Positions 27,661 to 38,724 of a stretch of 64,000 bases of DNA are shown here, piece by piece. The stretch's first letter is position 1, and every line of letters starts with the position of its first letter. The notes under the pieces were generated by a model. That model did no database searches, was not told the DNA's origin, and worked only from the letters and a program-made list of their open reading frames with translations. The DNA lies in assembly GCA_013399855.1 (NCBI GenBank), contig VXAY01001956.1:1181068-1245067 (forward strand), read 5' to 3'. The position numbers were made by a program, and so were the translations under genes. Source of the stretch: Oxyruncus cristatus. Its lineage: Eukaryota; Chordata; Aves; Passeriformes; Cotingidae.

Positions 27661-30065
27661 CTCATTTACACCTTAATTCAGGCAGAGGCATCTCACAATA
27701 ATCAGATCTTAACAACTATAAATTTGAGAGCATTTTTAAAATTTTTATTAGCATTTTGGCTAAAATGCTTGCCTCAGGAAGAGATATCTCCTTTTCTAGA
27801 AGTCACAGATCATCTTTAAAACATGGATAGAAGCTGAGAGTTTTCTGCCAGGGTAGTGGTGATTGCAGAGGTGCTCCTTGTTTGCCTGCTACAGATGCCT
27901 GCAGGGCTCCATGAGGTTGGTAAGATTTCTCCTCTGAGATAAAGCTTTCCCGAGGCAACATGATGCTTTGCTTTCTCCCCATCTGCCCTTCTTATTTACC
28001 CCCTTCCTGAAGCTCAGACAATCTTCACAAATAAAAGATTAAGTTTTATGACTGTAAAAATCCTGCAAATCCCCAAAATGGCTTGTTTGAGGAATGGGAT
28101 GCAGACATTGCTAGTGAAAGGTTCAGATTTCTGTGATTCCTTGACAAATTTTGAATATGAAACTTAGGAGCTACAGTTAAAAACACAGACTCATAGTACT
28201 TAGTTCAGCTCCTCTTTACTCCTGGTACCTAAACAGATAATTTTATTTATTTACTTATCCCCAGATAAGTAAATTACATTTCAAATCATGCTTTGGGGGC
28301 ACCTACTTCTTGAGACTGCTGTAAATTTAAGGACTATTTGATATTTCAGGCTGCCTGCTGGGATTTGCAATGAATGTGTCTCTTCCTATTGCTCCTAGAG
28401 GGCTCAGGCTGGTAGTCTTGTCAGACTGCCTACTGGCTTGGGCCTCACACAAAGTGATGCTGGTGATGACGATTGCATAGCTTCATGTTTGGAGAACACC
28501 GCACAATGATGTGGCCAAGATGTGCTCCCCAACCCCAGAGTAGAAGCTGGCTTCAGAAGGAGCTCTCAACTTCTTTCAGAGCTGTCAGATTTTACGTAGT
28601 GAGAGAGTGACTGTCTTAATTACTTGGGCACTTGCGTGGGATGTTAGTTCTGATCTCTGCTGGGAATTTTGATTAAACAGTCTTTAGAGAAGGAGTGCAT
28701 GAATACACATTGGGATAGAGGCAGGCAGCTCTTAGTAGTGCTAATGTGCTAGATTCAGAGAGGTGTAGGACACATCTGTCCCCACTGCTTTATAGCAGCT
28801 CACTTGGGCAGCTCCTTGCTGGCAGTTACAATTCCCATCCTGAGGCTTCTGATGGACCCTGTCAATCACAGAAGGAGTTTGAATAACTCAGGGCTACGCA
28901 TACTCCTACAGAAAGCAGTGGTCTAAAAGTTAAGGACAGAACAGTCTACTGTCAAGTCTAACGGCCTAATTTAAGCCCCTTTGGGAATCTCAACCAATGA
29001 CTTCTTGAGTATGCAACTGGGAAGGCTTCCTATATTTTTAGTCATGATCTTAAAGCCTTTTCCCACTTTGATCTACTAAATACACATCTTAGAGATGTAG
29101 AAATTGACATAAAATGTTGTTTTGGATTTTCTCAGAAGGTATGGATTGCTGTACAGACAAGATTGGTTTGTTTCATCTTTTGTTTGAGGGAAGGTAGCTT
29201 CCATTTGACACTATACTGATGTAGAGTATTACCTTTGTAGTAGTTGGTATGGAAGTTTAGGGTGTGTTGTCAGTGCACCTAAAAAGGGTATGAGACAATG
29301 ATTGTATAAATTTGGGGAAAACAGTATCTGAAGACCACAGGATTATACTGTGAATTAACCGTGACTACTGATAGAATACTGGTCACTAAGAGAAATCTGT
29401 ATTAAAATCTTAGAAGAATAACAGGACTATGATGACTACAACACCTGTGTTTACAGAGTTTAACAGGCAAACTTTAATTTTAAAAAATCTTGTACTGACC
29501 AAATTGTGATAGCTGGGGATATAATAAAAGTGTTTGTAGCTGATGTATTGGAAAACATTTAACACTGCCTTTGAAAACTCTACTATCTAATTAATTTTAA
29601 AGCTTGTTCACGAGAATTACTGCTAAAGACAATAACAGTTGCTTACTGATCCACAACATATATTGATACAACCAAGTACCTAATTTGATATTGAATTGCA
29701 TAGACTGTCAAATGACAGGCAGAAAATTATTTATCCTTCTCCATTCCCTCTTGCCCTGTACTGCCCTTAAACCATTTTTTATATGTTTCATTTCAAAGTC
29801 ATGTCAGCTTTTACTTTGAGCATGGGTTATGAGCAGTATTGGGAAAAGAAAGATAAAGAAAGAAAATTATACTGAGGATACCAGACAAGAACAGAGAAAT
29901 ACCAAAGGAAAAGTCTCCAATCTTGCCGGAAGTCATGCTTGCCAATAACTAGTGGATATGGTTTCGGAAAGATTATATATTGGACCAGGCTGCAGCTTTG
30001 CAGCTCATTGCTATGTTATTATAGAAAGAATAAACCCAAGCCTTTACTACAAAGATTTTACATCT

Positions 30066-30135
30066 GGGGATTTTGGTTGGTTTGGTTTTGGTTTGGATTT
30101 TTTTGGGGGGGAGAATTGTCTTTTTTTTTCCCCCT
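30066..30135. repeat. G/T-rich low-complexity tract
   Basis: GGTTGGTTTGGTTTTGGTTT units are followed by a T-run, a G7-8 run and then a T9C5 run. No gene or element is recognised. Confidence 0.8.
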
Positions 30136-31579
30136 TAGCTAGATTACCACGATATTTTCCCTCCTGTCTCCCCTAAAGACAAAGGTAGTTCTGGACTCCG
30201 GCCTGTAAAGATGTCTCAGTCTGAAGTAACTGTGAAGCTGGACTTGTGGGTTTTCCTACGTATATTCAATCATTAAATCCAGATCATCACAGACATAGGC
30301 ACAATGGCTGCAGATATTTTTCAATGAGATTTTTCAAAACTATAAAAATAGGATTTTTGATTTTCATGTTTTCACTGGAGAATTGGGCAGTAAAAAATAC
30401 TGAGCATTTTTTCAGGAAGATTAATAGAAAGGGACTTTTTTATTAATTACTGGCAAAATAAGTAAGATTAGAAAACTGAAAGACAATCTACGGCTTTGTA
30501 GGTCTCTTACCTTCACAATTAGTACAGTCTGATGTTAAACCATTGCTCACTCCCCTTATCTGGTATGAGTCAGCTGTGTATTTAGTTCATTTCCACAGAG
30601 CTGCTCTGGATAGACATCACTAAAGGGAAGCTTAATATTTCTATTGATCATTAGGACAACAGCTAAATATTGTTTTTAATTGCAAGATACGATATTTAAC
30701 TATTCAGCTTCAGACTTTCTTCTGAAAGGTCTTGGCTAAACCCTTTATGCCCAGTGCAAGATGGAAAGGCAGCTGCACAAAGCTATGAACACTAACAGGC
30801 ATCCAGATAAAATTTTTCATTTTATACTTCAGCCTACCAAATCAAAGGGTCAATAAAATATTTTCCTTTCTTTCCATTCAGACTGTATTTGACTTCCTTT
30901 TGTGGCAATTCTGCTTAGTCATCAAACACATTATAGTAACTAAGTTGAAAGAAATACACAATTGGTTATTAGCAAACATCCATTTGGAACAGTTTTATAT
31001 TGTCTCTGGCATGAGATTACCACAAACAATCACAACACTGTAAAGTGATGAAGCGTGTCTCACCAAAACCAGTGTGTGCTACAATCTATTTCTGCTATAC
31101 AAATATTGATGCCAAATATTGATACACTATCTGCAACATTCCAAAAACATATTTAAAGTTTCTTTATGGTCATGGTAGGGAAAAATTTATCTAACAAAAC
31201 CATATGGAAATGTGTGGTTTTGGATACTAAAATACTGTCAATGTTTTATTAAAGATATAATATCTGATACCACTATAAACTACCTTACCCCATCAGAAAG
31301 CTCATCTATGTTCCTCTCTAGTGATTGTAAGATGGGACAGATGGCTTGGTGCAAAACCCATCATAAATATGACCTGGAATCATGAAAATTGAGAAGGGGG
31401 CCTTCTTCCAAGTACTCTTTTTAATCATGGAGGGAATGAGGAAAGAATGCAAGTAAATCTGTTAAAAATCAAAGGAATTTCCAGAAAATAATTAGGAATT
31501 TTAACTTTTGAAAACTATTCAATTTTTATACACATCAAATTTATTCATTTGCTAAAGAGATTAATTAACAGTAGTGTTG

Positions 31580-31775
31580 ACATAGTATCGTAAGATAATT
31601 TGGAGAGACTTGAGGAAATCATCTCGTGCAAGCTTCTTCTCAAAAAGCAGGCTCAGTTGCGAGATCAGACTAGGCTGCTTATGGCTTTTTCCAGCCTGGT
31701 CTTGAAATCTTCCAAGGATGAAGGCTGATCAGCCTCTCTGGGGAACCTGCTGCACTGCCTCACTTTCCTCAGAGG
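31580..31775 (-). mobile_element. CR1 LINE 3' fragment, antisense
   Basis: The plus strand shows a degraded ATAGTATCGTAAGATAATTT terminus, GAGATCA-like AAATCATCTCGTGCAAG, then GCAGGCTCAGTTGCGAGATC and CTCTGGGGAACCTGCTGCAC, all matching the reverse of CR1 3' sequence. On the minus strand, LEDFKTRLEKA matches the ORF2 C-terminus. It is followed directly by a 17-A run (31776-31792), which is not a normal CR1 5' junction. Confidence 0.82.
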
Positions 31776-32929
31776 AAAAAAAAAAAAAAAAATCTCTTTA
31801 TAGCCAGTCTTCACTGAGTAAATATAGTAAAAGAGCAAAAAGGAGGAGCGCGTGTTGCACCCCACAGCTGTACGATTCATAAGCAGCTCCTGGGCAAGAC
31901 ATACAGAGAGGGCTTAAGCACCTGAAGCAGCAGTGAGAAGCCACATCCAGCATCCAGCAAGGACAATCAGTCCATCCCCATTTGTAGGTACCCAAATGCT
32001 GTTAGTGACTGAGTGTCTGCTGAGTATTTGATTACTGGTGCCTATCACACAACCAGCCTCTGCTGGACTCAGAGAAGTAGCACTTTAGAGCTAGTGAGGA
32101 CCTTCTACCCCTAGCAAAACACTCTGCCTTTCTGCCTACCATGGCAAGAGCACTGAGTGCTGACCAAAGACTGGGCCACTGGGCACTTACTGCAGCCCAA
32201 GGTCTAAACCATGGTATCTAACTCCTTTTTTGCAAATCTACTTCTAGATGCATGAAAAAAAATGGAAAAGTAATGTTTATGGATTAACCATCAAAGCAAA
32301 GGAAACTATTGGAAAAGGGAGCAGTGGAAGCAACAGGAATATTTACAAACAGCAAGTAAAAAATGTTCGGGTATGTGCTGTAAACAATCTGCCCTAAACT
32401 TCATGTGTAAACAAGCTTTTCTTACCTTAAAAATTGTTTTGGTTGTTGTGGAAAGTAAAACAAATAAGCAATAACATTGGCCAAAGACTAGACAGAATGT
32501 AACAAAGGTTAAAAAGAGGAAGTTAATAATGTTTATGAATTAAAGGTCTAAAATACAGATAGTTGAAAGGGTGGTTAAATACATAATAGTAAATGAATGA
32601 CTAGCAGCATTAACAGAATTCATAAGGATTCCTAAAAGTGTATGTGGAGAAAAAGGAATCATAATAATGATTCATTCCTTGGAAGATGACAAATTCAATA
32701 GTAATGATGCATGATAAGATATGCTTAGCAAGTGTTTTTATCCTATATTTACATAGAGATGGAACAATCCATTCACATCTTGCCAAAACAGAGGACTCCT
32801 GAAAACCTGCAAGCTGCTGTAATCAGTGAGATCTGATAACTTAAATGCAGGAGTTTTAAGAATTGATTTAGAAGGTGTCTGGACTACTGGGCCTAATTGC
32901 TGATATTTATTGGAATTCTGGCAAAGCTC

Positions 32930-33210
32930 CACTTAAGATACAAAGAGGCCATATGGGAAAAGAGAAAGTGGAACATCTTCAGTGATTACAGAGCTATTAC
33001 TATAATTTCTATCCTAAGCAAATTAATGAAATGGTTGATACATGAACTCAGGCAATAAGTGAAAAAAAAAGTGATAGGAATATAATTCAACATGCTATTA
33101 TTTTTTTTAATGACACTGCAAAACTAAATAATCACATTCACGCAGCTTACTTGGATTTCTCAGTAGTGTTTGTCTTAATACTGCACAGTATTGTTATTTA
33201 AAAATAGAAT
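32930..33210 (+). mobile_element. Ancient LINE reverse-transcriptase remnant (CR1-like)
   Basis: Two motifs of a non-LTR reverse transcriptase are readable in plus frames. SDYRAITIISILSKLMKWLI starts at 32981 and corresponds to the NYRPVSL..S..GK.ME..I block. AYLDFSVVFVLILHS starts about 33145 and corresponds to the YLDFSKAFD..H block. They stand at the right spacing and order. Extreme divergence suggests a very old CR1 or related LINE, and the true limits may reach further on both sides. Confidence 0.7.
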
Positions 33211-34429
33211 GTTATAAAATCAATAAAACAAATTTAAACTGATTGAAATCTACATGATAGATCTCAACTTATAACTATTAACAAGAAGCCACTTGAAAAG
33301 AAAATGACAGGTTTCTGAAAATTCTGAACATTCCTAACCTAAGCTGTCCCATAGATGTACATTGACTTGAAGGAGACTACAATATCATGGCTGAAAATGA
33401 TGCAGAGGAGCAATTCATAGATGTCATTTTCATGAAGCAGCAAGATTTTTAGAAAAATCACAGAAACTTGGCCAAATGCAGGGAAGTTTGCCTAGAAATA
33501 AAGGCACCAGGTCATTTTAGAGAAAGAGGGATAACAGATATCCAAGACAACCAAGGTTCAAGGTTTGGAAGTAAGACAAATTCAGCTTAGTGATTAGAGA
33601 GCCTCAGAAAACAGACGATTCTTTCAGACTTCTAATTAAGATTGAACATTATCCCAAGAATATATTTTGGTTGAATTAATACTTGGCTTCATAAATCAAT
33701 TATGGAGTTGTGTGTGCAATGTATCAACTATTCCAGCAGCCCCTGGAATGTTTCAATAGGAAGCACTAGAAGAAATTAATTTTCTTATTCTTAGTGACCT
33801 TTATCAAGTCCTATGATGCATATGCATTATTTTTTTCCTATCTCTACCATGAAATTCCTACTTTCATCCTTTGCAAGATTAGCTAAGGATGATGATACAT
33901 TATAAACAGCATATGAGAAGTGGTGAGTATTATTAGGGCTTAAAAACTCCTCAATTAACACTTACAAGGAAAAAGTAGGATTTGATACAGAGAGTAACAG
34001 TCAAGCTGAAAATACACATTTGCCTCAAAAGCCTGTTTCTCAGTAGCTTAATAACAGTACCTGTAATAACATGTCAGGGACACAATGAACTTCCAACATA
34101 TGTACACCTTGAGTATAATGTTCATTAAAAGCATTATCAGGAAGAGAGGAATCAAATAGTAGACAAGACTAGTGCATGTAATTAATAAGCAAAGCATTCT
34201 AGAGGAGTCCAATCTGGTATTGTTCTGGTTGAGATGAGAAAAATAACTCATAGCCCTCAGAATTATGTTAGTGCACTCACTAACAACACACTGCCAACAA
34301 GTTTAAGACAATGTGTTTTCTATCATCCTTTGGAGTATATGAAATAAAGGTACTTTTCAACTATGTTCACATTACCAGAAATCAAAAGCTTGACAGACTA
34401 CAATTGACATGCAACTGCTCTGTTTGACA

Positions 34430-34507
34430 GGGTGGTGTTTGGTCATAGGTTGGACTCAATGATCTCAGAAGTTTTTTCCAACCTAATTGATTCTGTGATT
34501 CTGTGAT
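34430..34507 (+). mobile_element. CR1 3' terminal fragment
   Basis: GGTTGGACTCAATGATCTCA, AGAAGTTTTTTCCAACCTAA and a terminal duplicated ATTCTGTGATTCTGTGAT are the standard CR1 3' end in plus orientation. Only the last 80 bases or so remain. Confidence 0.92.
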
Positions 34508-35668
34508 GGTCAATATGTACCTGCAGACAGACCTTGAACTTGTATGTAGCCTTTTAGGAGCTGAACCTGAGATGGGAGAAAACAATGAATCCCATAAATA
34601 TGGGGGAATTTGAGAAGACTAATAAATCGGTCATTAGAAAGACTAACACAATGGTAAAGGCAAGATTTAGGATGATCGCCTTCCTGTTATCCTCTAGTCA
34701 CCAGTCCTGAGGAATATGAATCCTTTTAAAAAGTTTGCTTACTTTAATATGGAGGGAACTGGTTCATCCTGGCGAGTAATGCCTCCTCTTATTTCGCCTT
34801 ACCTTACCTCCCCTGCCCTTTCCTGTCCTTCTGTGCTCTGCCCTACCCTGAGTGATTTATTCACTGCATTAGTGCATTTAAGACATCAGAATGGACAGTA
34901 TTGCTTCATAGTCCAAGCCAAAAAAGAAAAGTTTTTTTTAGGTGAACCCCATTTTTTGAATTCCCATTTTGAGACAAGGTCATGGTAAATAATTTTGGCC
35001 CAAGCATATCATTAAGCCATTTCACCTTAAATATTGCTTTGGTAATTGTAATTAGCAATACTAGCCGTTTAGTAAATAGTAAGTTAAATTAGAAATAAGT
35101 ATTTTATTCTTAGAAATCACACAATTTTGCATCAGATAAACCTTTATAAAATGATACAGTACCATGAGAGGTTCTGTTTTTTGTTCCAAAGGCAAATTAT
35201 GTGTGGCATACAGAAACATCTCTGTGGATAAGATAAAACACATCAATTCTGTTGTCCTCATATCACTCACCATCGCAATTATTTAAATGACTCAGATGAA
35301 TATCTTCCTTTTTCTTATGTAGCGATTTGTGTGATAAGAGGGCAATGGAATAATAAAAAGTGTATGTTTCACTGGGGGTTATGAAACACTTCGTGCCTGA
35401 AATAAGTATAGTGAGTAATGGCATTTGCAAAATAAGTTTGCCAATGATGCTTGCAGACTTAAAGAGAGTCAAATACCCTGTAGAAAATAGTCCAACGTAC
35501 ACGTTGACAAACCAATCTAGGGTGACAGACTAGTGAGTTTGATTACTGTCCAAAACAACTTGAACTTGAAACATCAAAGAAAATTGCCTGAGAATGTATA
35601 TTAAAAATATGTGCTGCTATTTTCCCTCCCTAATTTTTAATTGAAAACATTAATGAAGTTATTTTTTC

Positions 35669-35729
35669 AAAAAAACCCAAAAAAACCCCCAAAAAACAAA
35701 AGCAAACCAATCCAAACAGAAACCCCCCT
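35669..35729. repeat. A/C-rich low-complexity tract
   Basis: Runs of A (6-8) alternate with C runs (3, 5 and 6) and AAAC-type units. On the GABBR2 sense strand this is G/T-rich. The similar G/T-rich stretch at 30066-30135 on the plus strand has the reverse composition. Confidence 0.85.
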
Positions 35730-37446
35730 ATCATTTGTTTGAGTCCTTGAGTACTTTTAAAGAGATTTTAATTTGATTTGTTTATTTACATGACCTTAGG
35801 AGAAGCAAGCAGATTTATTTGGTTACTTTTCAAACATATTCATGGAGAAAAATGCCTTAAGCACTTGTATAAGAAACACTGGTAAATTCTATCTGGAAAA
35901 ACTCAAAATGAACTGTTTAAAATTTCTATACAAGGGGATTGAAAAGTAACAGAAGTAGGGAAAACTTTTTTCCTTTTAACAAATTATCTAAGACAAATCT
36001 TGTAAAATTAAATATGCCATCCTAAGTGAAGGGCAGGTATGTCAAACCATGAGTAAAGTAATACACTAGAAAAGGGATGAAAAGTTAAGTACTTCATCCC
36101 TAAACATAAATCAATGACCTAACAGATACAAAGAGACCAAACAGATACCAGCACAAAGTATGCAAATATTGCAATAAAGTTAAATATCTTGCCAGCAACT
36201 GAGTACTAAAGCCATGCTTTCTAGTCTAGCTGTACCTCTTTGGAAGATTTGTCTTAAAAAAGAGACAAAATCAGAAGCTGGCACTATTCAGACTAGGAAG
36301 AATCAAACAAAGACATATAAGTAGGAATTTCAGAAGCTCCCAGCTCCACACAACTACTTGTAGATGGGCCCTAATAGGGGTACAAACAGCTTTACAGCCT
36401 GAAGGAGCCCTTGCTCCGTTTTGTTTGCAGCAATCTGTTTTGAGCTGGACTAGTTCCCTGGTGTGCAAAGAAGCTCCACTTGTATTATTCTGGTACAATT
36501 TTGGGTCATGCGCTGTGTTTCCTGCATAAAGAATAATGTTTTATGCCAATGGACAGTTATATCTTACTGTCAAACTGTGGCCCCAGTGCTGGTCAATGTC
36601 ATGGCTCGTAACTTCTGGTGCCCTTGCCAGATAGATAGACACATATCCCTCAGTTCTAAGCTACATGCTGAGGTTACTGTGAACCCAGAGCCACTCAGAG
36701 CTGCCCAGTAAGACATGCTGAGGTGTGGAATCTATCCTAATTCCTGATCCCTTTGGAGGGATCACGTATGTCCTAGCTCTTGATTTCACAGCCTGCTTGG
36801 ACATCCTCTGAAAAAGAAGAATCTACACCTTAAGTTGTTTATTTCTAAAAAAAATTATTAAATGGAAAAATGAGAAGGCTTCCTTTTGGCTAGTAACTCC
36901 AGGATCAGAGCTCTCACCTGGGAGCTGGAAGCACTTGGTGCTGGTGCCTTCTTTGCCTGAAGGCTCACCCCAGTAGACCAGTCTGACGACAAAGCAGCTG
37001 TTCAGCATTTAAAGAAACAAACCCACTCATCCCTCCCTGTTGAACCTCATATTGGGTATTTAAAGAACTTTCAGCCTGAAAAAAGAAGCATGAGAAGCAG
37101 CAGGACTCAGCAGAGCAGTGATTCACAGTGGAGAAGGAAGAGGAGGACTCCAGGCACCAGCAGCTCCCTCTCCCTGGCTTAGCCCCAGGCAGCAGCACCA
37201 ACCACACCAAGTGGAAGCAGCTGACCCAGTCTTTCCTGGATGTCCTGATGAACCAGCATGCTACAAATGCACAGAACAGATTGAATCCTTCGGGCAGTGT
37301 AGACTAATGTTTATCAAGGCTTAGGATCCAGATGGGGCTCAATTCAAAATAGGTGTTCTGCTGGTCAGTGCTGTCAAAATCAGATGCTTTCAAAACCTTC
37401 AGGCTTAAGAGCTTTTAATCACTAATAGTCATCTTTAAAGTTTCTC

Positions 37447-37486
37447 TTTTTTTTTTTTTTTTTTNNNNNNTCAAATACTCCTCTTT

Positions 37487-37519
<33 letters not shown>
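37447..37519. repeat. Poly-T tracts flanking the gap
   Basis: An 18-T run and a 30-T run lie on either side of the gap and a short unique spacer. The exact lengths are probably unreliable. Confidence 0.9.
37465..37470. other. Assembly gap (6 N)
   Basis: Six Ns follow an 18-T run (37447-37464). After TCAAATACTCCTCTTTAAA comes a 30-T run (37490-37519). The two T-runs each follow a similar CTTTAAA-type lead, so the gap may mark a misresolved homopolymer or a false local duplication. It is 399 bases 3' of the exon A donor and does not touch coding sequence. Confidence 0.98.
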
Positions 37520-37526
<7 letters not shown>

Positions 37527-37868
37527 AATTAACTACCAAGTTTCAGGAGAACCTACAGGAATTCAGATGATTTGGCATCTTTATTTACAAAGTTGCCTCA
37601 TTTATAGACCCATCTTTTCACTATTGAATTTCTTGGTTTGTGGTATATCTATGGTGTTCAGCTTAAGTGCTATTAATATCTTATTTATTTTATGTATGCG
37701 TGTATCCACATATTATTGCCTAATGAACTTTAGAACACATCTGATTATAAAAGTCGCACTCAATGCAGTCTTAACGCACTCCCATCAGGTAAGTAAATAT
37801 AATTCAGCTCATGCCTATCAGTAAATGGCAGCTTGAAATCAGTCTTGTGCAGAACAAGCTATGCTTAC

Positions 37869-37979
37869 CATCAGCAGCCCTTTATAAGCGTAGACAATCC
37901 CAAGCCAAATTGTCATGTGGGTGTTTTCGCAGTGCTCCAAGATTGGTCGGATGGAGATATCTCTGCCTGCAGGGTCCGG
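37869..37979 (-). CDS. GABBR2: GABBR2 coding exon: extracellular loop 2 and start of TM5
   Basis: This exon encodes 37 residues, beginning [10 protein letters not shown] and ending VYAYKGLLM. It matches human GABBR2 residues 632-668 by my recall, with one visible conservative change (Ile for Leu after RP). The minus-strand acceptor is a T-run ending TTTGCAG and the donor is GTAAGC; both introns are phase 0, giving exactly 111 bases. It contains the extracellular loop 2 Cys in EHCENTH, which in class C GPCRs pairs with a TM3 cysteine, and the first half of TM5 ([14 protein letters not shown]). The preceding Glu codon must come from the upstream exon, which is not in this window. Retaining the following intron would add nine residues and then a stop. 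Confidence 0.97.
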
Positions 37980-38710
37980 CTGCAAAAAAAAAGTTAAATA
38001 TTTGGATTCAGATTCCCTTTGCATTCACACCTCAGTGGAACTTAAATCTATTTTCGTTAGATTGAGGATGTGTAGAATACAGAGTGGACAACTTTAAAAT
38101 AACTTGTGATGAGTGCAGACCCATGAACCTGCAGAGAAATACAGTGAAAAGCAAGGATCTGAGGAAACAGCTGCATGACAGCTACCACCTGGTGAGGTCA
38201 CATCTACTGCAAAACAGAAAGAAAATGTCTGAAGTCACTCTGTATTTAACACTGTCAGTCACATTTATCAGCTTTAGGACGCCTAATTTTTCTACAAGGC
38301 AAACAGCTTGAAAGCACAGGAATGAAAATGAATGTATTTAAATTCATCTTTCCTTTCACCTGCAGTTCTTGTGTCAGTGGCAAATGGCTGATAAACAATG
38401 TATGAAACATTGCTTTGTTTCAGGTGTTTTTTCATTGATAACCATGAGCTAAATCAGAGACCATTTACTATGGAAACTAGAGCAGTAGCTTAGAAGAGAG
38501 TATAAATCATCAAAAATAGGAAAAAAAGAAGCCCTTTAGAGCCAGGGATTGCCTATACAAAGTGCAATACTGCTGGAAGCTTTGTAGCTTTCCATTTATT
38601 TTGAAAAGGAGATGTATTATACTGCAGACTCAAGAGGACTTGGATACTATCAGGACTGTTTGTATGAAGACTCACAGAAACCTTCAAGAACCACCCCTTG
38701 CCCTCCTCAC

Positions 38711-38724
38711 TTTTTTTTTTTTTT
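38711..38724. repeat. Poly-T run
   Basis: A run of 14 T is followed by AAACAG, with no adjacent retroelement recognised. Confidence 0.85.

Noticed and set aside
27472..27819. 115-codon plus-strand frame downstream of the TATA-like site
   Set aside because: It reads through a CT microsatellite-like block (poly Ser/Leu/Phe) and has no family resemblance. Not called as a gene.
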